DNA of 64,000 bases from Platerodrilus igneus (GCA_036346225.1 JARFIW010001082.1:5766001-5830000), one strand, 5' to 3'; positions 1-13,424 are shown, counted from the stretch's first letter. The notes: generated by a model not told the origin, from the sequence alone. Program-made: numbers and translations.

Positions 1-1294
1 TTTACTTAAACAAAAATTTTAGTTAAGATTAATATACTAATATATTAAAACAAGAGAGTCTTTTAATGCTCTACTAACTGAAATAGTTGAGGAAGTGGAA
101 ACTTAAATTTAGTATTGAGATATCTGCGTCTGTTGTATAGGGAAGCTTGTTTCAATATCATTTAACATCATTCAAGTCGGAGCTCTAGGTAACCAAGAAA
201 GAATACTGCCACGATCAACACCGATATGGAAAGGCGTTGTCCAAATATTCGCGTACTAGCCGAGAGAAATGTGCAGGGGTTCCGTCTTGCATACGCCACA
301 TAAATGCCCTCAAATTAAACGGTACTTCTGAAAGCAAATTGTTAAAATTTGCTTGACCAAAATTTAAATAAAGTGTGCCGTTTAGAGAGGGTGGCAGTTG
401 AAAAGACCCAATAAAAAAATTTGAAATAATACCACTCCAAACAAAGATCTCAAATTCGTGTTGAAAATGTCTTTCTTTACGGTATGGGGGTTTTCCACAC
501 ATAATCGTTTCGCCAGTTGAAAATTCACGGCTAATAAACGCTGCCTCATAAGTAAAGAGAATCTTATTCAAAAAATTGAGATCCACGTTTTGCCGCTCCT
601 GTAAAAACTGAGTAAAACGGACACGAGCTGGAGGATCTTGCGGCAACAAATTCTGAACTGAAGTAAAGTGATATGGAAAAAGTTTCTCTTTGTTTAAAAT
701 TCTCCAAATCGATGAGTAATTTATGCCCATTACCGCACTTAGACGACGGGTACTTTCACCTGGATTTTCGTACGCTCCAACCAAAACCTTCTCTTTTTGC
801 TCAAACGAGATAGTTTTTGGAGCGTTATTTTCACTGTTGGGATAAAATGAACTCTTCTAGCTTAAACGATTGTACAAGTTTCGAAACAGTTCACAATTCG
901 GTTTTTCTTTGGGGGTATAACTGGGTATAGCTTTGGGAAGCAACGCGGCCATTGAAATTTGTTTGCACAAAAACACACATCACTCATCTCTGTTGAAAAC
1001 ATATGTGCTACTCATGTACTGAAATTGTAGTCGTTGTAAGTAGCGCCCTTTATGACTAAAGTCAAAAATATTATCGTATTCTTTTTCTTTGTACCTAAAA
1101 TCATAAAGGCGCCAATTTTCAAGTCTATAACCCAAAAATTTTCAGAATAAAAAAAAATTGAAATAAAATTATAACCTTCAAAACCCCGCACTTCTTAAAC
1201 CATCAACATTCTGATAAGTAAAGTTTCGATCAGTGGTCATTATTTGATGCACAGTATCTCCAGTTAACTTGTCCCATTGTTAATAAAACACCAT
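1..1294 (-). mobile_element. Tc1/mariner-type transposon remnant, truncated by the window edge
   Basis: The stretch carries a transposase fragment on the minus strand. Near 1280-1293 it has a sequence ending in ACACCATGTAT, which resembles the ACACCCTGTAT ends seen on related elements here at 24,569 and 62,307. I take that as the probable 5' terminal repeat end, with low certainty. The N-terminal part of the gene (about 785-960) is visible only as frameshifted pieces, and the part beyond the second catalytic residue decays toward the window start. The opposite terminal repeat lies outside the window or is lost. Confidence 0.6.
215..784 (-). pseudogene. Tc1/mariner (IS630 superfamily) transposase fragment
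   Basis: A 189-residue open frame covers part of a DDE transposase, the nuclear enzyme that cuts and pastes the transposon at TA sites. In order it shows a helix-turn-helix (about residues 8-40, ending KEKLFPYHFTSVQNLLP), the first catalytic block (KILFTYEAAF), a FVWSGIISNFFIGSFQLPP core strand, and the second block with DGTPAHFSR. In relatives the first block reads D-E; here the catalytic Asp is Tyr, so this copy should be inactive. The third acidic block is lost in frameshifted sequence below position 215. The DUF4817-like N-terminal region is also broken. It is related to the copies at 23,050-23,754 and 59,149-61,830 but is clearly a different subfamily. The family call is firm; the exact ends are not. 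Confidence 0.8.
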
Positions 1295-2037
1295 GTATAT
1301 TCTGTTCCAATAAATGTTTGTTTTCACGTTTGGAAAATTGCTGTTATACGAGCCGTCTAAGATACGTTAGTATTCGGTATTTATTGTAGTTACATGAACT
1401 AATTTAATTGTAATCAGATAAAGTCGTTATAACATCAATGAGTGCTAGAAATATGCTCAAAGTTATTTCTGTTCTGGTTTCCGTGATTTGTGTTAAGAAA
1501 CAATTTTAAATACGTTCGTTGGACTGGTTTACTATATTTTGAGTATTCGTTTGCGTTGTTTCTTTTGTAATAAATATTATAAACCCACCCGGAAAATTAC
1601 AAAATCTTTATGGTAAAAACTTGCTTCCTTTTTATGTGACTGATAGGTATTTGAAGTGTGATGTTTCTTTAATAGAAATGTTAATGTTTTCAGCGCGGAT
1701 TTTAACCCATATTCTTAGGTTCTTTAAATCAATACTTACTCGGCATTAACACAGAAATTTCACATTATCGTTACAACACATTTCGTCTGGCTGCCGTTGT
1801 ACGCAGATGAAACTATGATAAGTACATTGCAGTTACCAATAACCTTAAAAGCCTACTTGAGAGAATATCATCATAGCCAACAGGTAACGATTGTTTTACT
1901 CACGGGCGTTTTACTTGTATTATAGAGATATTAAGAAATTAATTAGCAAACCTTTGTTAATTATATAATGCTGTTATTATTAGTATGAAGATTTAGTGTA
2001 TGTTTGTGTGATTTTGTTTCTTATATTGATGGATAAC
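1295..2037. other. Stretch without recognised gene
   Basis: AT-rich sequence between the first transposon remnant and the hexamer array. I see no open frame with recognisable content, no tRNA-like fold and no clear terminal repeats. Confidence 0.5.
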
Positions 2038-2588
2038 TAAATGTAAATGTAAATGTAAACGTAAACGTAAACGTAAACGCAAACGCAAACGTAAAAGTAA
2101 TTGTAGATGTAGATGTAGATGCAGATGTAGATGTAGATGTAGATGTAGATGTAGATGTAGGTGTAGGTGTAGATGTAGATGCAGATGCAGATGCAGATGC
2201 AGATGTAGATGTAGATGTAGATGTAGATGTAGATGTAGATGTAGATGTAGATGTAAATGTAAATGTAAATGTAAATGTAAATGTAAATGTAAATGTAAAT
2301 GTAAATGTAAATGTAAATGTAAATGTAAATGTAAATGTAAATGTAAATGTAAATGTAAATGTAAATGTAAATGTAAATGTAAATGTAAATGTAAATGTAA
2401 ATGTAAATGTAAATGTAAATGTAAATGTAAATGTAAATGTAAATGTAAATGTAAATGTAAATGTAAATGTAAATGTAAATGTAAATGTAAATGTAAATGT
2501 AAATGTAAATGTAAATGTAAATGTAAATGTAAATGTAAATGTAAATGTAAATGTAAATGTAAATGTAAATGTAAATGTAAATGTAAAT
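2038..2588. repeat. Hexanucleotide array, (ATGTAA)n with variant units
   Basis: About 550 bp of a 6-bp tandem repeat. The right two thirds (about 2250-2586) is almost perfect ATGTAA. The left third mixes the variants GTAAAC, GTAGAT, GCAGAT and GTAGGT in local blocks, as expected when units mutate and then spread by slippage. One minus-strand frame reads through the whole array as alternating His-Leu. That follows from the repeat and is not evidence of a gene. Confidence 0.97.
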
Positions 2589-3780
2589 ATTGTCGTGGAT
2601 TCAAAGGGTTAAATTTGGGATAAACAATAGAATTTCAACCACCCTGTATAGAGAAAAGAACAAATTATTTACGCGCAAAATTTATTTAATTCATTTAGGG
2701 AGAACGGACAAGTATTGACGTATTTTTATAATTAATAATTGAAAGGTTAAAAGTACATAAACGAAAACAGTTTTAAAGCAAATAGAATACGCATAATTAA
2801 TTTTAATTTAGTTTAATTCAACACGTAAAAGCATAGAGAAAACCCACTAGGGTAAGGAAAATCAATAATTCCAAGGCAAAAGTTTTCTTAGTAACAAGCA
2901 AATGTCAGTTTTATCGGATACGACGAAATATAAAATCTAAGAATTGTGGTGCTAAATGGTCGATAATTAACAAACACCTGCGTTGTTAAAAAGGTTACAT
3001 TCGTCGAAATTATGAGCATATTAAGACAGGACTTCATAGAAAATATTTTCAACCGTCAGTTTGGTTTGAACAAGCTAACAAAATTCTTAAAGAGCAAGGG
3101 AAATGCACGATCGATTATATACTACAGATAGAGACGGAGATAAGAGCGTTGATATTGAAATCGCACGTACCATATCCACGTGGAGTGGCGATGAGCTGTC
3201 AGCAATATCAATTTTCTATAACTCAAGTGGGGTATTGAACACAACAGCAGACATGCATCCGACAGAGATAGATAGTTTAGGCGGGATTTGTGACGACAAG
3301 GGAATATTATCATTGGTTAAGAACCGACAGTTTTCCAAACGTAGACAAACGCGACAGGTGGGAACGCTTTCAGATACGTACGGCACGTAGACGGAGTAAA
3401 TTTCAGGAATATTCAAGTCGGTTATATCAAAATTTGTAGAATTTAAATTTGAAAATAAGCTTTTCACGGGAAGTGTGTCCGGGGGTATGATTTTGAAACA
3501 ATATAAATACGGAATGGAAATTATTAAGGCTCTCTTGTCTTGTTTTCTCTTCGCTACTATACGACTTCACTACGATAAAGTACTGAATGCAGACCAACAT
3601 TATAGTAGAGTTTTTTTTGTGAGTATTAGATGTCTTAATAATACAGTTAATATAGTGCTAGCACGTGTAATTTATTAGTAGCGGCCTTCTATTTATTAAC
3701 GCGAAATACGTGTAGTGAATATTAAATTAATAGAGGTCCGGCTACTACTATACTAAGCTAGAAAATCAATAATTGAAAGT
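2589..3780. other. Unrecognised stretch with a Tc1-like terminus and short open frames
   Basis: TTCAACCACCCTGTAT at 2635-2650 is identical over 16 bases to the sequence at 37,031-37,046 and resembles the outer end of a Tc1/mariner-type element; no partner end was found. Two plus-strand open frames (3103-3390, 95 residues; 3475-3678, 67 residues) show no motif I recognise. Overlapping minus-strand frames of similar length argue that they are chance. I would not call genes here. Confidence 0.4.
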
Positions 3781-4819
3781 ATAATATATGTGGGGTAAGC
3801 ATCACCAACAACCAGGATTTTATGCTGATATGGAATGGTACTATGGAACGAGGCGCTTGGCTCGCAATTGGGGTTATCGTATGTGAATCCACTGAGTATC
3901 ACAGCGCATGGTCACGAAGCCGAGACGTTCTGGTGATCGCCGTCGAAGGAATGGAAGCCTGAAGCAGTCACCAGGTAATTTATTTGAAATTTGTGTTGTC
4001 TAATAAACTTTTGTGAAATTTTGGTGCTGTGTCAGTGAATTTTGGGGTTTATTTATGGTTATATAAACTTATTGGAAAAGATACACGTACTGGACAATTT
4101 ATTGGGGTTAAATATTGAAAAGGGGTGTATTTAAAACTTATAAAATTTTATTCTGAATATAAATTAGATTGTAAAGGGTAAACGGGTCTATCAATTTTGT
4201 ATTAATTTATGCAAGGTATAAGGCATATATTAAATAAACTGGGTTATTATGAGCTCACCATACTCCAGTGTACAGTCTATCTAGGGTAATATGTGGGGCC
4301 CATCTACTCATATTTTACTGAATTTGTTTGAACATAATTAAAAAATCAAGGACCTTAAAACATATCACATTTGAGTTTGTAATTAGTGTACCAAACTGTT
4401 TGGTTATACATGTGAATAATTTGTCTGTAAATAGCGGTAAATAAAAGATTGTATGATTGTTGTATTATTTGATAATTTTATTGAATGGTGTGCAAATGTG
4501 AAGGAAGAATGGTTGTATATTTAAATATGCGAGAAGAGGCACAGCTGAGCTAGCCAGGGAAGCTGCGAAGATTTTTGAAGCAGAAATAAACGGGTAAGCA
4601 ATTTTTTTTTGAAATCTGTGCATTTTTGAAATTTAACTGATGACACTGTCGATGTTAAAAAGTGAAATCCACGTCCACAACAATCTTATGAGTTAGGTAA
4701 AGGACTGATGTTAAAGCTTTGTCCCAGCTTTGCCGAGAATTTTTTTAAGGTACCTCAACAATCTTATGACGGCCCAACGCTGGGGCTCGATGGTAAAAGT
4801 TTAATCCCCGATTCCACGG

Positions 4820-4820
<1 letters not shown>
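3781..4820. other. Unrecognised stretch
   Basis: The block at 3785-3975 is richer in G+C than its surroundings and contains a 32-codon plus-strand frame starting ATGTGGGGTAAGCAT at 3789, but nothing identifies it. The remainder is AT-rich with no recognisable feature. Confidence 0.35.

Positions 4821-4863
<43 letters not shown>
4821..4863. repeat. (TA)n microsatellite
   Basis: About 40 bp of uninterrupted TA dinucleotides with a slightly impure right end. A shorter AT run lies at 5268-5285. Confidence 0.95.
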
Positions 4864-7800
4864 GTATAAGCAAATGCGTGTAACATTGCATTTAGTAGAA
4901 ATAACACCCAAATAAATTATCAGGTGCACTCGCATGGGCATTATATCGACTAGAGCCATTACACACAAAACGTGCTAGTTAAATTATTTCAAAATCTACA
5001 TCGAAAACAGCAGAAACCATGGAAACTGCTTGACAAATAATAATGGTAGATCAGGATGTAACATATAGAGGAATTGAGTTACAGATGGGTATGGACATGA
5101 AAAAATTGATTACATTTTAACTGACCACTGACTATTAAAAAGTCACCTTGCATTTTCCACAATTTAACAAAGTCAGGACGACACTCGTGTTAAATAGCGA
5201 CAAGAAATGCTTAAGACGATTTAACTCAAAAATATAAATTTTGATATGATATCGTTAGTGGCGATGAAATATATATATATATATTACTCTTAGGTCTACC
5301 TGTATTGAAAGAGCCCTACCCTTGGGAAGCCATAAACTGCTCTGAACTATCCGGCTTGTCCGGGTCGATAACTCTAGCCCCACACTTTGGTTGTCATAAA
5401 TGCTCTGCATCTACCTGTAAAGAAAGCCCTACCACCTAGACTTCCATTTCGTATCACTTATTGTATTACCCTCTAAAGTTGCTCTTCATGTAAGACGTCA
5501 AACCTCCAGCTTTCTGCTTAGTTTCCTCAGGAATATTCGCCACGGCAGCTCACTTGCTCACTGAAAATAGTACCCTACTATCCAAAGAAAAGAAAATTTG
5601 ACTACCAAAATTTTACCACACTTTATTTTAACATCAAAATCACTACTCAAAAATCTTTGTATTTACACTCTAAGTTCACACCTCGGATATTTAACAACCA
5701 TTATCAATTTTAAAAGCATTCATCTTAAAATGAAACAATTTCAAATTTTTATATATTCACAATATAATTATTAAAAAGTAACTGGGCTTATCCCTAAACG
5801 TTATTTTAAAACCCCAGGTCTAATACGAGCTCATAGTAAAAACCTTTCTGTACCTAAGTGCTAATTATTGCACTGAAAATTTACCAAAAACCCGTTTACA
5901 TTGTACAAAAGCCAATATTACACACTCTTTTTATGATACAAAATGGTGGCATTAATGTTTCAGCCTCTGTTAAGTTTAGATTAGGTCCTAATGAATTTTT
6001 ATATTTCCAAAAGTTAAAACTCAACTTTGTGGTTAAGAGCTCATCACAGTAGGTTACCTACCATCTGCTGTAAAAGCGCGGGTTGGTGTGAGGTAGCATA
6101 GGGCGAGACGAAATGTCGAGATGATATTCATTAGAAAAGGATATGATGTTTAATACTCCGCCTCCTTAGTTTATGAAGTCCCAGGGAGCACATATAGATG
6201 GTAGTGTTGTGCAACTTATTAGTCCAGATATAAACCTCACAGATATTTTAATTATACATATTATCTAACATTTATAACGAGTAAAAACCTTTGCAATTCC
6301 GATATGTAATGTAAAAAAAATTATTAGGGAACAAGAAATTACAAGATTTAACATTCCTACGTTTGCATCGCACAGTTATTTTCAATTTCTAATATGCAAT
6401 TGACAAAGCTGTTATAATAATTAATTGGTCAATAAATGGAAAAACAGAATAATGGTTTAAACGTATCTCTAATAAAAAATGATTAGGTAAAGAGTCAAGT
6501 GGGTTTTGATTACAGTTTGTGAAAAGCTACAAATATTGGTTTGGTTTCTTTTCTTATCACGTCTGTGTTTCCTTTATCATTTTCTAACGACGAAATAATA
6601 AAGTGTACTGAATCGGACACAGTAAATATTCCTCTAGTAGAATAAAAATGCATGTCTTACATTTTTAAGTAGTCCAAAGTTTGTTGCGCTTTTATTTATT
6701 TACGTTTTGCATGCAGCTTGTCAAATTTTGTTCCATCGCAATTGCGTATGGGAGTTTGTAAATGGTGAATTTGTACTATAATGAACAAAAGTACATTTTA
6801 CGTGTATTACAGAAGTTTGAGGGTAAAAAATTTAACTAAACATCTAAGAATTTTTATTACATTATTTCTTATTACTACCCAAGCCTAAATATGAGCGAAA
6901 TATTACTGGTGGCTTTTTAAATTTATCCCAAAACAATTGAACTTGAGCATAAAAATTAAACAATTCTGTATTTATTCTTTTTTACAAGTCTTACACTACC
7001 CAAACTGGGGGAATACCAATTACCTACTTCACTAAATAGGAAACCCAATAAAAATTTATATAAATCCAAGGTTTATGAAGAACAACTCATTTCTATAATT
7101 GCGAGACGCTAAATAATATCCATGATGAAAGTTATAAATAGATTTGCGAGCAATTACGACTATAGTCGAAAACTCTCATAAGGATAGTTTGATCTCAATA
7201 GATGTTTGTGTTAGTTTTATATAGCATGTATTCAAACCATTTCTGTTTAACAATAGTGCGTAACATGGAAGTTATGAATTTTTCCACAGCAGCACATTGC
7301 AGGTGCATTTTTCTAAAAAATACTAATATTTGATTTATTCGATAAATAAACTGAATTGTAGTGTGCAATTTTGATGAAAATTCATAAAAATTATTCACAC
7401 ATTTGGGAAAGTTACTGGTTTTGTTTAAATCGCTCTATTATCAGCAAAAAAAATTTTTTTTCAGTTCAAAAAAAACTTAAATGACTTTCCCACATAGACA
7501 ATTATTTTATAACTAACTTTTATTAAAACCGTTTTTAATTTGGGTGCCTAATAGGAAAGAAATTTGGATCTTTTAGAAATTTCAAGATGGCCGCTACTGT
7601 GACGAGCTCTTAACGATTTTCAACGCCAGAATATTTCATGGAAGCATTAAAAATCAAATTTTTAGTATACCTTCTTCAGAATGGAAAACAATGTTTCGAC
7701 AATAGATTTATTCGCATGAAAAAATCTATAGATTATAAAGAGGAATACTTTGGAAAGCAATAAATTTTTGAATAATAAATATTTTTATATTTCTCTAACC

Positions 7801-8519
7801 CTAAATTATAGCAGCAGCCTTGGTAATCCTAAACTAAAAGCTTCAAGCACAATGTTATTAAGCATCGGCTAAAATTTACACCCACTTTACAATATTGGTT
7901 ATATGAAAAACTTGATTGAAAGTTATAGAAAAAGGTGTCCCTGTGCCCTAACAAAGTTCCACACAAAGAGTTCGTTTTCTACCTAAACGGAAAATGTTCA
8001 TTTAAACTGTGAATGCGGAGGAAATTAATAATGTTATTGACACATATCTCAATCGTATTTCTCTTCTCTATAGATGGATTGGAGTTGTTTAAAGTTTGTG
8101 GACAGTAAGAGCAAGATAGCAATCACATTGTGTTATTAGTACTCAATAGCAACTGTCGACTTGTATCTTTCACGATCCATGAGTTTATTTTACTTCATGG
8201 CTTTATAACTCCCGCGAACAAAGAAGGTTAAAAGGAACGAACAGGTTAAATGTAACTGGGGATTGTACCGTTAAATTTAAAAATATTTACAGTTAGAGCA
8301 CTAAATCACTAAAATATGAATTGCAGATATAAAAACAAATAAACTAAACAAAACTTTAAAAAAAACTAAATGTACTGTATATGAATGATAGGCAGTAAAC
8401 ACAATTTTAATAGAGAATGTTTAACTAATCTTCGGTGCGTTTTACCATGACGACAAGAATAATTCCTTCTAGGACGAATTTCGACTGCCCTTCCTAAATG
8501 CTACCTAGAGGGAGAATAA
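4864..8519. other. Long stretch without recognised genes
   Basis: AT-rich, with only short open frames (for example 5858-6052 plus and 7195-7398 minus) that lack any recognisable motif. The segment 5282-5440 contains two similar copies of a TCTACCTGTA..GAAAG..CCCTACC pattern about 120 bp apart, perhaps an old local duplication. I see no terminal repeats, tRNA-like sequence or coding signature. Confidence 0.4.
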
Positions 8520-10040
8520 GTTAGTCTTTTATTAGTACGAACACATCGATAAGAAATGTAACAGAACGATTGTTCCATTTGTTGTTTCGTTTGCAAGTCG
8601 ATTTTTTTCCAAAACATTTGTAGCATTTTCTACAATAGTAGCCAATGTTTGAATCGACGGAATGATTAAATTAAATAACTCTAAAAGAGTTACCATCAAA
8701 CCACGAAACGAAGGTGGAGAAATACGTTCTTGAATATGAAAAATACGATTACTAAACAACTTATGCGATGATGAGCGAATCCAGAACAAAACTAGAGTGG
8801 AATCTGATCACGTCAAGATACAATAAACGATGTGTTATCTGTAGAAGCGGTTTTTAATAAATTCTATTAAATCTGTTTAAAGGCGAGGCAACGAAACATG
8901 AAGCAAATTTCAAATTTGTACATTCAAATTCTTTTGAAATTATTACAACCGATGTGACGTGATATCTCAATATTCGAAATTTTTGACCATTCACCTAGAA
9001 ACTTTCTCCATTTAGATACGAATTTCAATGCAGCTCTCATTCCAGTCGAAAACCAAAAGCCTAGGATCCTGATCTATACGTTTAGCAAAAAGTACTAAAA
9101 GTACTTTGAAACTGAGAGGATCTAAAATTTCCGCAGTAATCAACAAGATGTTTGACGGAATGCAATTCTGTTCTTCAACATGTGAATTATATAAAAAATA
9201 CACGAAGAATGTAATACACCCTTTCAGCGACCGACGAATTTCTAGAGGGCTTTGCGTTTGAGTCACATTCACATGACCGTATTATGGGAATTATAACAGT
9301 ATATACTTATTCTCAATCCCTTCACAGAAGTAATGATTAACATAAATTGTCCTGCATCCACACGATACCTTATAAGATATAAATGATGTATCAAAAAGTA
9401 TTAATGGAAAACCTGTTAGAAATAAACAGTCGTTACAAGTATTGATTGGAAATTTGCTACAATGACCGACATAGATGAAGTTCCAATGATAACGCAATAT
9501 CGCATCTCTACATAATATATTTTGCGGATATAAAAGAAGACCGACTCACTTTAAGCAATCGGTCAATTTCTCCACGTTTGACCAACAGATTGGGAGCTAA
9601 ACAGGCTTAAGTTTCTACCATCAACCACGAGATCGCAAGGAATTAAGCGCTGAGCGATTTTATTTATCACTGAGTCCACCATAGTACTGAATATATATAA
9701 TCCACTGGTGAGTTAAAGCGAATCAAGCTTCAAGTACTTTCTATTCCAGCTCCATGAACTACCAGGATATCAGACAGCTCTCGGAAACACTATATCTAGC
9801 ATCGACAGTGGGGCGTGATTCTACTTTTAATGGAACTGGATGAAATTGTTGACTATAAACGCTTCTAACATCCACTATGGAAAATACAGGCATCACAAGG
9901 TCAAGTGCTTGAATCCTATCTGTGAGCCTTCAACAAGCTGCATTACTTTCAAGCTCATCGTCTTCCATCTCGACGCCTTCCGTACGATGGCATCATATTG
10001 ACCTATATCAGCTTCCGGGATCCACGACGAGAGTTGATCA
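8520..10040 (-). pseudogene. Decayed coding-like region, product unknown
   Basis: Several minus-strand open frames follow one another in different registers: 9,497-9,291 (68 residues), 9,272-9,012 (86) and 8,789-8,532 (85). Upstream, about 9,760-9,970, a frame interrupted by one TGA has a non-random amino-acid composition. The segments are hydrophobic with scattered Cys and Trp, which would fit a membrane protein such as a chemoreceptor. I find no signature motif that settles this. It could be an old host pseudogene, an old transposon or chance open frames. Sparse stops on one strand over 1.5 kb is the only real evidence. Confidence 0.25.
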
Positions 10041-12138
10041 TAGAATATAACAAAGCGTATTAATTAAAACAAACAAAGCTATTTGGTTCCATTCACTTCT
10101 ATTTTCTTATTTTTCTTACACATGTGCATATTGCAAAGAAAGAAAACACTTTAACTTGTTATATAAGTAGTATATTTTATTTCATATTGTGGATAACTTC
10201 CAACCACTTTTCATATAATTCGTCATCAAATTTCTGTAATTTGAACACAATTCACAATTCTTTTGCAAACAAAGTTCTAAAGACAAAGATCTTTTAATAG
10301 AGATCAATCTTGAAGCTACAAATTGAGGGTTTAGAAATTTTAAAACATTGTAACAAAGGCACTGAAGGGTCTAGAATTGAAGGGAACAAAGTCATTTAAA
10401 TAACAATGGATTGATTGACAAATACAAGGACGTATTTAAAGAACCTATATAAAGCAAACAAAAAAGAACAATTGGGAATCACTTCGTAATTTCTAAAAGA
10501 CTTTGGATGCTATGTTAGTTACGTATATAAACCGTACGACCGGACAATCAATTTAAACAGTCGAAGTATGGATCCGCAAGTATTATGAAATAAATTATCG
10601 AATCAATTGTTAAAATAAATGCGTTTAATGTCTATATAAATTAAGTGCTTGTGTTAATAAACATCGCAGTAATTATCATCAGTAATCTATGTAGCGGTGG
10701 TTTAGGACATTAAGACTCTTTATAAACGATTGTGATTAATCAGGCTTCTTTTGAACCGAATAAGAAACAGTAAATCAGAAATTCGTTACAAGTAAAATGC
10801 ACTAAAAAGACCCGTCGTCGTTACGGCTATAAATTTCAATAAAATCTTTTTCATGGAGAAAGGTATACACCTAGGGACATAAACCGATAACTAAAGTCGT
10901 TGCTTAACGGTTTAATAAAGACACACAGCGATGCAATGGAATTACGCTGGAGACGATCTTTAATGATAAAACACAACTAAATGTTGTTCTAATACCAACG
11001 AACTCATCAACAAACCCCTAACAAAATTCGTTCCACAAAACTTGAGCATTTTAATTTTATGAGCAAAATTAAAATTACGATCGGTTACAGTCAAACGAAG
11101 AGTATTTGATCGTTCCTTGAACAATATACAGGAAAATTGGATAAAATAAAACCCACAATTTAATGTGTTAGAAAGCTTGCTCCCGAGGAGTTAATTACAC
11201 ATGAAGGTGTACTAAACACAACTACGAATACAAACCAAGTGGATGAAGATCGACTTTAACATTGACCTTTGACGACGTAATTCTCTATGAATCAACGAAT
11301 TATGTGTTTCTTGACATTTTCTATACGATCAATCCAACCAACAATTTTTCACCGAATGTGAACTACTTGAAGAACTAACACAAAGATTGTTACCCTTCAC
11401 CACCTCAGACCTTTCTTGAGTGGTTTTATCGAGAAACTATTCACATCTATAAATACGACGTACAGCTACAATTTTTGCAATTATTAGTCTTACCAACTAA
11501 AGATGTTCTAACACTAGCGTTAACGATTACTTTTCCTTTTTACACATTTTTAAGGTACATGAGAATTTGACACCGCTCCCGAAACAATTCATTGAGTTTT
11601 ATACGGACTGGACTTTCAACCGACCTTAAATTTCTGTACCAGGGAATTTCTTGACAATTTTCTAGTTCAACGCTTTTCAAAACACTTGAGTTTAATTTTT
11701 TGGACAAGAAATTAAAAACAACATAAAATTCAATAATGATATTCACCAGTTTTAACGCAAATAAATTACCATTAAAGCAATTACCTAATTATCTAAATCC
11801 CTTTAGTGAGTCGTAGAAGATCACTTTAGGGCATTTCTCGAGAGCATTAAAATAGGTAAATACTAATAAGCTTTTCGATTGAAAACGATTGTTCAGTATG
11901 TTTCGGGTTTCACTGTAAGCTTCGTTGTTTGACAGCAAATGTTTTAGAAACGCCAGCGGCGTAAAATCTACGACAAAACAAAATTTTTTACATGGGAGAA
12001 ATGTAAATTATAACGTATAAATTACTTATAAATGAATCCCAAATTTTCAAAATATACTGTTCTAACCACTAATAACGTGGAATCCGAAGATTTAGGTAAA
12101 CGAATACCATTATTCACTAGCAACAGATTATTCACTAG
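10041..12138. other. Stretch without recognised genes
   Basis: AT-rich sequence with one 68-residue minus-strand frame (11,540-11,746) of unknown nature. No repeat boundaries or motifs were recognised up to the target duplication of the foldback element. Confidence 0.4.
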
Positions 12139-12147
12139 ATTTCTCGC

Positions 12148-13113
12148 ACCGATGTGAACCTGGCGCCCAACTTCATCAAAAAATTTTTTAAATAATTTAG
12201 TGGGTTTGTACCTCGTTTGTACCCGTTTGTACCACTTTTCATTTCGTTTGTACCTCAACGCGAACCGAGGTATAGCGTTTTTAAATTTAGGAACTAACGT
12301 TAAATCGGTACATACACTATTTTTCAAGATATCGAAATACGACCAGGTGGACTCGAAGGAGAATCGTTTGTACCTGTTTGTACCTCTTTTCATTTCGTTT
12401 GTACCTCAACGGGAACCGAGGTGTAGCGTTTTTGAAGTTTCGGAAATAACGTTTAAACGGTACATACGCTATCTTTCAAGATATCGAAATACGACCAGGT
12501 GGACTCGAAGGAGAATCGTTTGTGCCTGTTTGTACCTCTTTTCATTTCGTTTGTGCCTCAACGGGAACCGAGGTGTGGCGTTTTTGAAGTTTCGGAAATA
12601 ACGTTTAAACGGTACATACGCTATCTTTCAAGATATCGAAATACGACCAGGTGGACTCGAAGGAGAATCGTTTGTACCTGTTTGTACCTCTTTTCATTTC
12701 GTTTGTACCTCAACGGGAACCGCGGTGTAGCGTTTTTGAAGTTTCGGAAATAACGTTTAAACGGTACATACGCTATCTTTCAAGATATCGAAATACGACC
12801 AGGTGGACTCGAAGGAGAATCGTTTGTACCTGTTTGTATCTCTTTTCATTTCGTTTGTACCTCAACGGGAACCGAGGTGTAGCGTTTTGAAGTTTCGGAA
12901 ATAACGTTTAAACGGTACATACGCTATCTTTCAAGATATCGAAATACGACCAGGTGGACTCGAAGGAGAATCGTTTGTACCTGTTTGTACCTCTTTTCAT
13001 TTCGTTTGTACCTCAACGGAAACCGAGGTATAGCGTTTTTGAAGTTTCGGTACATATGCAATGTTTTAAGATATCCCAAAATGAGCATGAGGACTCGAAA
13101 GGGAATCGTCTAC
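12148..13113 (+). repeat. Left inverted repeat with about six 152-bp tandem monomers
   Basis: Monomers start near 12,212, 12,365, 12,517, 12,669, 12,820 and 12,971. Each contains clustered TTTGTACC motifs, CAACGGGAACCGAGGTGTAGCG and AAGATATCGAAATACGACC. The outer monomer is the most diverged and the inner ones are nearly identical, implying recent homogenisation. Open frames in the monomers come from the repeat structure and are not genes. Confidence 0.95.
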
Positions 13114-13159
13114 TGTGTTGTATTCCTGCGCTTAGCATTATCCAGAACTAACGGCGAGG

Positions 13160-13330
13160 ACGTGGCAGGATTCTAGTTCCATTTTGTTTTTTTTTTTTTG
13201 GTTTTTTGGTTTTTATTGGTTTTTTGTTTTTTAATTTTTTTGTTTGAAACGTTTTTGTTTCGTTTATTTTTTTGTTATATTTATTTTATATTTGTTATTA
13301 AAAATTTAATGTGTGTTAATTGTTATAATT
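13160..13330. repeat. T-rich low-complexity tract
   Basis: Runs of TTTTTGG and TTTTTGT inside the foldback element, beyond the 3' side of the protease-like fragment. This may be the remnant of a poly(A) tail in minus orientation. If so, it would point to a retrotransposed source for the captured gene, which is speculative. Confidence 0.5.
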
Positions 13331-13424
13331 AGTAATTTTATAATAAAATAATAAAGAGAACAATTCGTATTTCATTACATGCAGACGTAAAATGTAATAC
13401 AGTTATTTTACTGTTTTATGAATA

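Noticed and set aside
1993..2604. 203-residue minus-strand frame of alternating His and Leu
   Set aside because: It is the translation of the ATGTAA hexamer array; no gene signals surround it.
3103..3678. Two plus-strand frames as host genes
   Set aside because: No recognisable domain, no splice or promoter evidence, and overlapping antisense frames of similar length.
12200..13176. Overlapping open frames of 63-133 residues in the 12-13 kb region
   Set aside because: They repeat with the 152-bp monomer and appear inverted at 13,865-14,246; they are products of the foldback repeat.
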